Position numbers and translations under genes: made by a program
DNA from: Nonomuraea lactucae
GTDB taxonomy: Bacteria > Actinomycetota > Actinomycetes > Streptosporangiales > Streptosporangiaceae
Direction: 5' to 3'
NCBI RefSeq assembly: GCF_003313395.1
Contig: NZ_QNFZ01000287.1
Location: 1 to 50,198 of the forward strand
DNA length: 50,198 nt
Notes under the pieces: generated by a model
The model's database searches: none
Told to the model about the DNA's origin: nothing
What the model saw: the letters and a program-made list of their open reading frames with translations, nothing else
In this document: positions 17,207 through 26,077 of the stretch, piece after piece
Layout: each line of letters begins with the position of its first letter
How positions within the stretch are numbered: position 1 is the stretch's first letter

Positions 17207-18042
17207 CAGCCGCAGCCGAGTTTGACGAAGCGCTCGTCGCCGGTCCACGGCCCGGTGGCCCAGGCGCCGGGGGCGGCCGGAGTGAAGCCGGCCAGCTTGC
17301 CGAGCCGCCTGGCGAACCAGGTGGCGAAGGCCGCCGACCCTTGTTGACAGGAGTGGATCCCGTCCTTGGCACGCTGGGCCTGGTCGGCGGCGTAGTCGTC
17401 CCCCCACAGCTCAGAGGCGTCCAGGTAGCGGACGTCAGCGACCTTGGCGGCCATCGCGGGCGCGCTCTTGATCGCGTCCTCGTGGGGCTTGAAGAATTCG
17501 TCGATCTTGAACGGCGGGGCGGACACCAGAACGAGCCGGGCACCGGCGTCCTTCGCCGTCCGGGAGAGCTTCTGGTAGGCCACCAACTGCTGGCGGGGCG
17601 TGCCCCAGTCGTAGGTGGTGATCTGGTACGCGATCACCGTCGGCCGGAAGGAGGCGAGGTCCTCCTGCAGCCTCTTCCAGGTGTCCTTGGCCCCCACGGC
17701 CGTCACCGGGTGATCACCGGCGACGATGTTGCCGCCGCCGTCAGAGGTGGCGTTCTTGAACTGCACACCGCTGGCCTTCAACGCGGCCTCCACAGCCGGG
17801 GCCTCCGCGCCCGCGATGGAGTCGCCCATCCACAGCACCCTGACGCTGGTCGCGGCCTGACTGGCGTGCCGGGCCGTCGCGTCCGTCGCGGGCGATCCGC
17901 CGCCGGGGGCGGCGGTGAATGCGCCGCAGGCCGCCAGCGTGGCCCCGACCGCGACGGCCACGGCCGCCATCACACCGGCACGACGGCGGCCAGTGAATCC
18001 ATGGAGGAACGGGGAGTCAGGAGAGGGGTTCGTCGGTTGCAT
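17206..18042 (-). CDS. SGNH-type lipoprotein hydrolase/acyltransferase
   Basis: The 278-residue protein has an N-terminal membrane segment ending in a lipobox-like LAAC (C39). An SGNH fold follows, with block I GDSIAG (S75), GNIVAGDH, and the C-terminal DGIHSC carrying the Asp/His pair. In O-acetylation systems the SGNH protein finishes acetyl transfer begun by the acyltransferase-3 partner. Stop/start overlap with that gene supports this. It is the first gene of a probable five-gene run. Confidence 0.85.
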   Translation of the reverse strand: MQPTNPSPDSPFLHGFTGRRRAGVMAAVAVAVGATLAACGAFTAAPGGGSPATDATARHASQAATSVRVLWMGDSIAGAEAPAVEAALKASGVQFKNATSDGGGNIVAGDHPVTAVGAKDTWKRLQEDLASFRPTVIAYQITTYDWGTPRQQLVAYQKLSRTAKDAGARLVLVSAPPFKIDEFFKPHEDAIKSAPAMAAKVADVRYLDASELWGDDYAADQAQRAKDGIHSCQQGSAAFATWFARRLGKLAGFTPAAPGAWATGPWTGDERFVKLGCG

Positions 18043-18301
18043 GATCCGTAGGCAATCAGACGAATCCGGTGATCAACCACGTTGTCATCGTTTCATCACA
18101 GAATGAGGGATCAGCCATCACAGAGCATCGCTGACCCTCGCCTCCGGCGCGGTACTGCCCGCCGGCGCAGGCACGCGACCGGGGATCGCCGGGCGCGAGA
18201 GGAACGTCCGCCCCGCACCCGGCCAGCAGCACCGACGGACGGAACCAGGGGTTGAGCGGCCACCGCTCGCGCAGACCGACAGCTCATCCAGTCAGACTTG
18301 A

Positions 18302-20680
18302 TCACTCGAAACGAGCCCTGAAGTCGAAGATCTGGTCGACGCTGAAATGGGGGTTGTGCCAGGCGATCACAGCCGTGCACGGGGCCGCGTCCAGGCGGCG
18401 GAAGGCCACCGTCAACGTCTCGAACCTCTTGGGCAGCGGCCAGTCCAACTCCCCCAGATCCACCTCCTGCCGCCCGCCGAGCGTCCGGCGCACCGCTGGA
18501 GCCCCGAAACCGTCCGCCGACACCGACATCAGCACCGACGCGGCCGGGCACCCCTCCACGGCGATGTCCCCGCCGAGCCCCCCATACGCGGGGCTCATGA
18601 AGAAGTACTGCTTGACCGACACCCGGCTGGTGCTGCCGCCCGCCGGGGGAAGACTCCACCGCCAGGTGAACGACACCACGCAGGCGCCGTTCGGCCCCCC
18701 GCACACGCTGCGGTCGTCCACCTCCGGCCTGACGCCGGAATGGTGGTGGACATACTCGATGAACGGCAGCACCGCCAGCAGCGCGGCGGGCACCACCACG
18801 ACCGACACGTGGATGGCCAGCCGCAGCAGCGGCGCATACAGAAGCCGCACGAACATGCCCAGCCGCGGCCCCGCCCCGGCGGCGCCGTAGTGCGCGACAC
18901 GGAAGGGGCTCGGACCCGCCGTGGCGCGCAGCCGATCCTGCAGGCGTGCGTGGCGGAACTGGTAGGCGACACCGGGCTGCCGCAGGACACCCCGCCGGTG
19001 CGCGTCCTCCATGAACCTCAGCAGCCGCAGCGGGAGCCGCCCGGCGAACGCCAAGCCGACACGGGTCAGGAAGAACGCCCCCCACGCCGTCCCGATCAAC
19101 GTCATCAACCCGAACGCCACACCCCCGGCCACCACGTAAAGCCGGACCGTGGCCGCCTCGGCACCCAGCCCGCCGCCGAGCGCGGCCCCGACGATCCCAC
19201 CCGTCAGTACCCCCGCGGCGGCAGCGCAGAACCCGGCGAACATCCGATAGGCCCGCAACTGCGCGCGGACGCCCGTCTCACGCTCTCCCGCCACGACGTT
19301 CAACCGGTCGAGGTCGAGCCACTCCTCCACCTGGGGGTAGCTGAAGAAGACCAGCGCCCCCATCAGGAACCCGAACATCGGGCCAAGGACCAGATGGCTG
19401 GCCCAGCCGGCGCACGCCGCGAGGATCAGCACCGTCAACAGGACTCCGTCACCCGAGGCGAGATTCCACCACCTCAACTCCCTGGGCGCGTGAGCCAGCG
19501 TGCCCAGCCACCGCCCGGCCTGCACGGGGGCGTACGGCAGACCGTGGTACGGCGCATAGGTGGCGGGAACGAACGCGTCCAGCAGGTGCTCCTCGATCGC
19601 ACGCGCCGTGCCGAACCGCGAGACGTCCAGCAGCTCGGCCGGCCGCGTGCCCGGATGCTCATACGTCGTACGGACGAGATACAGCATCAAAGGCGTGGTC
19701 AGGGCGGTGGCAAGCGGACCGTCCGGCTCGGCGCGCAGCCGGTCCAACAGCGGCTCCCAGCGGTCACGGTCGAGGGACGTCGCGGGCAGGTACGCGATCG
19801 CCGACCGCGCCGTGACCCGCTCGATCTCCATGATCGTCGCCCGGCTGAGTGGCACATCGAACTCCACCACGGCCGCCTCGAACTCCTGGGCTCGGCAGGT
19901 AAGCACGAAACCGGCACCGTCGGGAAAGACCAGATCGACACGCTTGATCACCTCCTCGAACGAGGAGGCCGTGATCTCGTCCAGGCCGTCCAGCACCGGC
20001 AGCACGCGACCGGTCTCCACCAGCCGCCGCGCCGTGCCCCTGCCGTACGAGCGCGCCAGGACCGGGTAGTCCTCCACCAGCCGGTCGGCCATCCACGTGT
20101 CGAGTCGGGTGTCCGGATTCCACGACGCCATGGGCAGGAACACCGGCACAAGCGCGCCCGCAGACCGCTCCCGTAACAGGGCCAGCGTGAGCAGCATCGC
20201 CAGAACGGTCTTGCCCGCACCGGGCTCGCCGAGGATCACCAACTGCCTGATCGGCAGCCCGCGGAACAGGTCCGCCACGCCCTCGGCACCATCAACCGCC
20301 GCATGGCCGATCGGGCCGATCCCGCCCAGCAGCGCCTCGGGGAGAGCCTGCACCGGCCGCCCCGTCGGGCGCACAGTCAGCGAGATCGGAGCCGGACGCC
20401 CGAGATCACGCCGCTCGGTCTCCCCCCGAAGACGCACGCCCACCTCCTCGGCCAACAGCTCCGCCGCCCGCGCCAGCCGCTCATCCACACCATCCGAACG
20501 GCCCGAACCCTCAGCGACGATCAGCCACGCCTGCAGGCCACCACCGGCCACGACCAGCACCCCGGTCGCCGCCAACCACGCCACGTCCCACTGCTGGGTG
20601 AGCATGCCGGCGGTGACATTGACCGCCGCCGCCACCGCGACCGTCCCCGCCGCCGCGACCCCTCTGGCGCCCCAGCCCAT
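18302..20680 (-). CDS. Membrane NACHT-domain NTPase (NLR-like)
   Basis: The 792-residue protein has two N-terminal hydrophobic segments (~10-28 and ~33-56) and a NACHT NTPase with Walker A GEPGAGKT at 151-158 and Walker B VLPVLDGLDE ending at 235. Helical regions follow, then about five membrane segments between ~420 and ~690 and a C-terminal ~130-residue beta-rich domain with no name I know. ATG 20680 is five bases after GAGGAGGGG. Bacterial NACHT proteins include antiphage bNACHT and Avs-like factors, but this membrane type is common and uncharacterised in actinomycetes. A defence role is inference. Confidence 0.88.
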   Translation of the reverse strand: MGWGARGVAAAGTVAVAAAVNVTAGMLTQQWDVAWLAATGVLVVAGGGLQAWLIVAEGSGRSDGVDERLARAAELLAEEVGVRLRGETERRDLGRPAPISLTVRPTGRPVQALPEALLGGIGPIGHAAVDGAEGVADLFRGLPIRQLVILGEPGAGKTVLAMLLTLALLRERSAGALVPVFLPMASWNPDTRLDTWMADRLVEDYPVLARSYGRGTARRLVETGRVLPVLDGLDEITASSFEEVIKRVDLVFPDGAGFVLTCRAQEFEAAVVEFDVPLSRATIMEIERVTARSAIAYLPATSLDRDRWEPLLDRLRAEPDGPLATALTTPLMLYLVRTTYEHPGTRPAELLDVSRFGTARAIEEHLLDAFVPATYAPYHGLPYAPVQAGRWLGTLAHAPRELRWWNLASGDGVLLTVLILAACAGWASHLVLGPMFGFLMGALVFFSYPQVEEWLDLDRLNVVAGERETGVRAQLRAYRMFAGFCAAAAGVLTGGIVGAALGGGLGAEAATVRLYVVAGGVAFGLMTLIGTAWGAFFLTRVGLAFAGRLPLRLLRFMEDAHRRGVLRQPGVAYQFRHARLQDRLRATAGPSPFRVAHYGAAGAGPRLGMFVRLLYAPLLRLAIHVSVVVVPAALLAVLPFIEYVHHHSGVRPEVDDRSVCGGPNGACVVSFTWRWSLPPAGGSTSRVSVKQYFFMSPAYGGLGGDIAVEGCPAASVLMSVSADGFGAPAVRRTLGGRQEVDLGELDWPLPKRFETLTVAFRRLDAAPCTAVIAWHNPHFSVDQIFDFRARFE

Positions 20681-20744
20681 GCGCACCCCTCCTCGGTTAT
20701 ACATCGACGCCCGCCCACAGCCCGGTACACGGCTCCAGAAGGTG

Positions 20745-21060
20745 TTACGGAGCACGCGCTCGGCACAGCAGGCCACGTTCGGCGGCGGCGAGCTCCACGC
20801 GCACGCCCGCGCTCTCGGCGCGGGCGACGGCTGCGGCGGCCCTGAGCTCGCTGATCCGCTCGGCGGCCTCGCCGGCACGGTGGCGGGCCATGTCGGCCCG
20901 TGCGGCGGTCAGCTGGGTGCCGAGTTCGTCCTGGCGGGGCGCACTCCTCGGCAGCGCCGCGGCGGACGGCCTCGGCCTCCGCGTGGGCGTTGTCGGCGCG
21001 GCGCTCAGCGCGCTCAGCTGCCTCGAGCGCTTGGCCGCCGCGGCGGGCAGCCATGACCAC
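20745..21060 (-). pseudogene. Coiled-coil protein remnant, frameshifted
   Basis: Two overlapping minus-strand frames together give an Ala/Glu/Arg coiled coil: ALEAAERAERRADNAHAEAE, then a frame change near 20940, then DELGTQLTAARADMARHRAG and ERISELRAAAAVARAESAGV. It resembles KfrA-like or plasmid-type coiled-coil proteins in composition only. It has no start or N-terminal domain. Confidence 0.35.
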
Positions 21061-21186
21061 CGATGCGATCGAGAAGCCACGAATGCTCCGCTACACCGAC
21101 CAGCAGACCAGCCGCGTCACCACCGCCGCCGAGAGCCCCTGGAGCCGCTATGCCCCATTAGGCGAGGTCGCCAGTGTGGCACCCGT

Positions 21187-23448
21187 TCAGTTCTCGTGTC
21201 GGGATGTCGTGATGACCGCCTCGTACGGCGCCGCCGCTCTGTCAGCCGCCTTGGCCACCGCGCACTGTCCGGTGGAGGCGCCGGTGACCTGGTTGGGCAC
21301 CCCCACCTCGTCAGGGGCCGCGCTGTTGCCCGTGCAGGCCAGCGCGCCTTTGACCGTGCTGCCGGCCACGACGGGAGCCTGGTTGCGCGTCAGCAAGGCG
21401 GCGCCACGGATCTCGGCGCCCACGATCGCGAGCGTGCCTGTGGTGCCGCTGAGCTCCACGGCCCCGTTCACGCGCGTCTTGAGCAGGTGCACCGCGGCCG
21501 CCTTCGCCGCGCTCAGCACGCCGGTGATGGCGCCGCCGCGCGCGACCAGCGAGGCGCCCCGCCCTACCGTGACAGGGCCGTCGACCTGGGCGCCGTCCAG
21601 ACAGGTGACGCCGGTGGTGACCGCCAGCGCGCCGCGGTGGGCGCCGGTGATCGTGCGGTCGCAGGCCGGGGGCGGCGCGATGGTGGCGACCTTGAAGCTC
21701 CTGGCCGGGCCGTAGTTGCCGGCGGGGTCGATCGAGCGGTACTCGATGGTGTGGCGGCCCCTGGGCAGCTTGCCGTACACGAGATGGTCGATGGTCGTGC
21801 CGGTCTCGCTGAACGTCCACGGCAGGTCGGCGGAGGTCGGCCAGCCGAAGTAGTTGAACCAGCCGTCGCCATCCACCCTGGACTCCGAGACGACGTGGCC
21901 GTCCCTGTCGTCGCGGCCGGTGAGCCGCATGGTGAACGGCCCGTTGTAGACGTTGACGTCGCCGCTGCGCAGCAGCGGCTCGGACAGCTCGTAGGCGGTC
22001 GCGGGCGGCGTGGCGTCGACCGTCCAGGTGGCGGTGTCCGCGCCGACGGCGGCGGTGATCGTGTGGGTGCCCTCACCGAGCCGGAGCTGTGCCAGGTCCA
22101 GGTCGCTGCCCTGGTCGCCGACCTGCGCGCCGTCGAGCTTCCAGGTGACCGCGGGTACCTCGCCAGCCGGATGGGTGGTCTCGACGGAGAGGACGTCGTC
22201 GCGGCCGGCAGGCCTGCCGGTGGGGCTCGAGGAGACGATGCCGGGCACGACGCCGTCGGGCGGGGTGGCTACCGCGGTGTCGACCGTCCAGGTCCTGGTC
22301 ATGGTCATGGCGACGCGGATGGCAGGATCGCGGACGAAGCCGGTCGGGTCGGTAACGGTCGCCCGCACGCTGTGCGTCCCCGGCGACAGGCCGAGCGTGC
22401 GCAGGTCCAGCGCGGTGGCGTCACCGGGCAGGTCCCGGCCGTCCACGGTCCAGGTGACGGTGAGCGCGTGGCCGAGCGGCCGCATCGGCTCCACCCAGAG
22501 CACCCGGTCGGCGCCCACGGGCGCCGCGGTGGGCGTGGCAGCCTGGATCACCTCTGTCTTGGCGGTGATCCGCTGCACCATGATCTCGCGACTGACCTGG
22601 TCGAAGTAGTAGCCGAGCGTCTTCATCATCGAATGCCTGCTCGGCCGCCACACGCCGGAGGAGTAGTACAGCCCGCCCTCGTAGCGGGCGATCGGGCCGC
22701 CCGACTCGCTGGGCTCGCCGAGCCAGCGCCACCACTTGCGCTTGTGGTCCCGCAGTTGCTGCTCGGTGAGCAGGGTGTGGTGCGGCGAGGACGGCTCGCC
22801 TTGCGGGTAAGCGCCGCCGGGGACACCGCGCTGGTAGTAGTCGTACTCGTCCTGCAGGCCGCCCAGCGAGTGACCCAGCTCGTGCGGGCTGATCAGCGCC
22901 GACATCGCGTTGCTGCCCGAGGCGGTGGCGTAGGAGCCGCCCGCACCGCCGTACGTCGTGCTGTTGCCCAGCGCGAGGATCTGCCGGTTGCCCGCCGAGG
23001 TGCCGGTCACCAGGTTGGCGTAGCGGGTGGCGGCCGCGTTGTTCATGGTGATGAGGCGCTGCACGCTGTTCGGGTTGCACTGGCCCCAGAAGCCCATGCT
23101 CAGCGGGGTGTTCTTGCGCGGCGAGGTCAGGTCCGGGTCGCAGCTGATCCCGGAGTCGGCCGAGACGATGTCGACCCGGTAGACGTTGATGTAGGTGCGG
23201 TAGGTCTTGAACGGCTCTATGGACCACAGGACGTTGAGATGCCGGTCGGCGTCGGCTCTGAAGGAGTCCTGCTCGCTCATGGTGTAGCCGTCACCCAGCA
23301 GGATCAGGTTGAACCTCTTGGCCGGATCGCCGGTGACCTGCACGGGGACGACGGTGGCGGATCCCGGCTCGGCGGCCTGCGCGGGAGCGGGGGACACGAG
23401 AAGACAGGCGGTCAGAACGAGCGCGGATAACGGCCCGAATCTCAGCAT
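21187..23448 (-). CDS. Secreted M64-type metallopeptidase with Ig-like and solenoid-like C-terminus
   Basis: The 753-residue protein has a Sec signal (to ~AQAAEPG, residue 27). The catalytic M64 domain starts with RFNLILLGDGYT and holds the zinc motif HELGHSLGGLQDEY at 189-202, giving two His, Glu and the downstream Asp/Glu. Two tandem ~80-residue modules follow, each ending in TWTVD, then a chitobiase-like/Ig module. The last ~150 residues (TGAHRGALAVTTGV, VDGPVTVGRGASLVARGG, VNGAVELSGTTG) read like a short beta-solenoid. The family is named for IgA peptidases, but the substrate here is unknown. Confidence 0.88.
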   Translation of the reverse strand: MLRFGPLSALVLTACLLVSPAPAQAAEPGSATVVPVQVTGDPAKRFNLILLGDGYTMSEQDSFRADADRHLNVLWSIEPFKTYRTYINVYRVDIVSADSGISCDPDLTSPRKNTPLSMGFWGQCNPNSVQRLITMNNAAATRYANLVTGTSAGNRQILALGNSTTYGGAGGSYATASGSNAMSALISPHELGHSLGGLQDEYDYYQRGVPGGAYPQGEPSSPHHTLLTEQQLRDHKRKWWRWLGEPSESGGPIARYEGGLYYSSGVWRPSRHSMMKTLGYYFDQVSREIMVQRITAKTEVIQAATPTAAPVGADRVLWVEPMRPLGHALTVTWTVDGRDLPGDATALDLRTLGLSPGTHSVRATVTDPTGFVRDPAIRVAMTMTRTWTVDTAVATPPDGVVPGIVSSSPTGRPAGRDDVLSVETTHPAGEVPAVTWKLDGAQVGDQGSDLDLAQLRLGEGTHTITAAVGADTATWTVDATPPATAYELSEPLLRSGDVNVYNGPFTMRLTGRDDRDGHVVSESRVDGDGWFNYFGWPTSADLPWTFSETGTTIDHLVYGKLPRGRHTIEYRSIDPAGNYGPARSFKVATIAPPPACDRTITGAHRGALAVTTGVTCLDGAQVDGPVTVGRGASLVARGGAITGVLSAAKAAAVHLLKTRVNGAVELSGTTGTLAIVGAEIRGAALLTRNQAPVVAGSTVKGALACTGNSAAPDEVGVPNQVTGASTGQCAVAKAADRAAAPYEAVITTSRHEN

Positions 23449-24353
23449 GAGGCGACCTCGAGGGTAGGGGACGACATCACCAGCACTATCTGCCAGCGCG
23501 GCCCACGCGGTCACATCTCACATCGGGATAACGCGGCGTTATGGGCCAGCACAGCGCGGCCACGATGTGGTGCCGCTGGTGCAGCTTCTGCATCCCCTCC
23601 CACCGTCGAGCGTGCGCGTCACGGGAGAGGCGATTCAGTGCCCAGGCGGCCAGCTCCGCGTCAGCACGGGCGTAACCGGCTCGACGGATGTGCCGACCGG
23701 TCCCCTGACGAGGCGGTTCCGCGCCGAACTACCCATCACCGCCTCACCGGCACCCAACTGCGGCTCCGTCATCTATCCTGCTGGTCGAGGTGGGGCCGCA
23801 GGTCACCGACCCGCCAGAGGAAACTCGGCATTCCTGGAGCGCGCCTGAGGCGGCGAGCCGGGAGCACCGCGCGATCTGCTGACCCGGTCCTGGTATCGGT
23901 GGACCACCCTGGTCCTGGTTGCCCACGCCTTCCGCTGGAGCACCAGGTGCTTCTCCTGACTTAGCCGGCTGGACGACGAGGAGCTGTGTCTGTTGGCGCG
24001 TACGGGCGAAGCCCCGTTCCAATATGGGTTGCAGGTTCATGATTTTGTATGAACCGAGCGTCTTTACATTGTAGACTTCTAGGCCCCTTCGGGACGTGGC
24101 GCGTGTGGGAAAATCCGACCGGGCCGCCCGCCGACGTCGGTGAATCATGGCGCAGCTGAGGCCGAACTGTAGCTTGATGCAGGGAGCCGTCTTGCGGGGC
24201 TGCGCGTTGTCGCCACGAGCACGAGGGTTCGGCCTCATCGCCCTCGCGTGCGGCGTCACCCTGGCCGTCCGGCACCTCCGTAGCCGGCGCCGATGATGAC
24301 GATCGCAGCGCGCCGGTGAAGGACTCCTACAGCAGCCGGCCGTTCCTCCCGTG
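23449..24353. other. Long region without a supported gene
   Basis: About 900 bases hold no frame with a recognisable domain. The start is the upstream region of the M64 gene. Around 24000-24080 the base composition drops to AT-rich and contains a hairpin. The rest is GC-rich with short antisense frames only. It may be decayed sequence flanking the broken hydrolase on the right. Confidence 0.5.
24034..24055. repeat. AT-rich inverted repeat
   Basis: GGTTCAT / ATGAACC form a 7-bp perfect inverted repeat around GATTTTGT, in the most AT-rich stretch of the window. It could be an operator or hairpin. No gene is adjacent. Confidence 0.35.
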
Positions 24354-24704
24354 TCAGTGCCAGGTCGCGGGTACGGCGCGAGCGGCGAACGCGGACAGCC
24401 ACGCGGCGATGACGCGATCGATGACGCGGTCGATGAACCGGACGAGGTCGCCGCTGAAGATGTCGAGGCTGTAGCGGCCGGGTGTCCAGGTGGAACGGCC
24501 CTGGCCGCGCAGATCGACGGCGAAGACGTGGTATCGGTCGGCGAGCAGCCGCATGGCGTCCTCGTAGCCCCACCACGATTCGGTCTGCGCGGGATGAGCA
24601 TCAGGGCGGGGTTGCCCGGATCGCCGACCACGGCCTAGTTCATGCGGATCTCGGCGAGGTCGACGGGCTGCTCGTCGCCCGCGCTGCGACGACGGTGAGT
24701 GCAC
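24354..24704 (-). pseudogene. Alpha/beta hydrolase, 5' remnant
   Basis: Two frames give VVGDPGNPALMLIP then, after a frameshift, AQTESWWGYEDAMRLLADRY, HVFAVDLRGQGRSTWTPGRY and SGDLVRFIDRVI. This is the N-terminal part of an alpha/beta fold hydrolase (VDLRGQGxSTW). A stop sits before AVVGDPG. The nucleophile-elbow region is deleted: RVI is followed directly by AAWLSAFA. The rest of the enzyme is gone. Confidence 0.72.
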
Positions 24705-24938
24705 GGCGACTCTCGACCAACGTCCGGCTGTGACGGCCGACGAGCGTGATCACCTGCTCCTGCTGTGCGGGCACCGCACCCCGCACCGGTGGCTGCGCGG
24801 CGACCACGTCAACCCCGGACTGATGCGCGTACCAAACCGGCTGCGGGAACCCCCGCGCAGGTGAAGGGGCCGGTCGGCGAGACGTTGCTCCAGATGGCCT
24901 CGACAGGAACGCGGCCTGCCCGCAGAAGGCGACAACTC

Positions 24939-25940
24939 TCAGGATGACACTCCGTAGCGGGTGGCGATCGCGGCGGCGCGGTTGCGCAGGGCGTCGCGCA
25001 ACCACTGCCGGGCCAGGGCCTCCGCGTTCGTGGTGAGCTGCCACAGCGCCCATTCGGCGTGTCTCGGATCTTGGAAGGTCACCTCCAGCCGCAGCCAGCC
25101 GTCTGCGTCGGCTTCTTCGGCTTCTTGGGCTTCTTCGGCTTCTTCGGCGCGGACGGCCAGCGCGGTGCCCACCAGGTCCTCCCGCCGCGCCGGGTCCACC
25201 CGTACCAGCACGGTGACTTGGTCGCCACTGGTCCGGAACCGCGTGCTGCGTTCCTGCCAGGCCCGGTCCAGATCGACCCGGTCTGGTCGCTGTGCGGGTT
25301 CGGCGAGCTCCTCGGCGGCCAAGACCCGGGACAGCCGGTAGGTGCGGTCCGCGCCAGACCTCGTGGCCAGCAAGTAGCCCCGGTCGCGTACGGTGACCAG
25401 GCCGATCGGGTCCACCGTGCGCCACTTCGGGCTCTGGTCCACAGCCGCGTAGTGGATGCGCAGCTTGTGTCCGGCGAAAACCGCGCGCAGGACCTCGGCC
25501 GCTATGGCGTCAGGCACCTCCTCAGCGACCAGCCGGCGCGAGAGGAGGTCGGTCCGCGGGTCGATGAGCAATCGCTCGGCCGCGCCGGCCGCAGTGTCCC
25601 GATAGCTTTCGGGTAGCGCGTCAACCACCTTGAGCATCGCCGAAGCGAGCGCTGAGCCGAGGCCGAACGCCTGCGCGCCGCGCCGCGATCCGGCGACCAG
25701 CAGGGCAAGGGCCTCGTCGGGGTTCAGTCCGGTGAGCTCGGTCCGGAAACCGGGCAACAACGCGAAACCGCCGTGCCGGCCGCGTTCGGCGTAGACCGGG
25801 ACGCCGGCCGCGGACAGCGCCTCGATGTCGCGCAGCACGGTGCGGGTGGATACCTCCAGCTCGCGGGCCAGCGCGGCCGCGGACAGCCGACCGTGCCGCC
25901 GCAGCAGCAGTACCAGCGAGACCAACCGGTCGGCGCGCAC
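24939..25940 (-). CDS. WYL-domain transcriptional regulator (YafY type)
   Basis: The 333-residue protein has an N-terminal HTH (RLSAAALARELEVSTRTVLR, DIEALSAAGVPVYAERGRHG), then a WYL ligand-sensing region (HYAAVDQSPKWRTVDPIGLV, RGYLLATRS) and the WCX C-terminal extension. The GTG start lies six bases after TAGAGT on the minus strand, the spacing of a leaderless transcript. An EEAEEAQEAEEADAD insert near residue 270 comes from a CTTCTTCGG-type microrepeat. It is divergent from RidA across a palindrome, so the two are probably coregulated. Confidence 0.88.
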   Translation of the reverse strand: MRADRLVSLVLLLRRHGRLSAAALARELEVSTRTVLRDIEALSAAGVPVYAERGRHGGFALLPGFRTELTGLNPDEALALLVAGSRRGAQAFGLGSALASAMLKVVDALPESYRDTAAGAAERLLIDPRTDLLSRRLVAEEVPDAIAAEVLRAVFAGHKLRIHYAAVDQSPKWRTVDPIGLVTVRDRGYLLATRSGADRTYRLSRVLAAEELAEPAQRPDRVDLDRAWQERSTRFRTSGDQVTVLVRVDPARREDLVGTALAVRAEEAEEAQEAEEADADGWLRLEVTFQDPRHAEWALWQLTTNAEALARQWLRDALRNRAAAIATRYGVSS

Positions 25941-25956
25941 ACGAAAACTCTACAGA

Positions 25957-25983
25957 AATACACGACACAGGATGTCGTGTATT
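25957..25983. promoter_or_regulatory. Operator between WYL regulator and RidA
   Basis: A perfect 11-bp inverted repeat, AATACACGACA / TGTCGTGTATT, has a 5-base spacer and a GACA-N5-TGTC core. It sits just upstream of the leaderless -10 of the WYL gene, where a regulator would control both divergent genes. Confidence 0.7.
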
Positions 25984-26077
25984 CGCTGGCAAGCTCATCG
26001 ACACGACGAAGAATGACGGCGGCTACCGGGCTATGGACGTACGTGATGTCGACGAATCGAATGGAGCTGATGTGGCG

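Noticed and set aside
18347-20176. 609-codon plus-strand open frame
   Set aside because: It is antisense to the NACHT gene and full of RRPxxRP-type composition with no motif.
20890-23430. 846-codon plus-strand open frame
   Set aside because: It lies antisense to the secreted M64 peptidase, which has a signal peptide, zinc motif and coherent modules. The plus frame is Arg/Gly/Val-rich mirror sequence typical of GC-rich antisense frames.
24000-24080. AT-rich stretch considered as a tRNA or attachment site
   Set aside because: No cloverleaf, T-arm motif or flanking duplicate was found; only a 7-bp hairpin.
25090-25145. CTTCTTCGG microrepeat considered as a CRISPR or tandem-repeat array
   Set aside because: It lies inside the WYL coding frame, units are nine bases without spacers, and the frame is preserved.
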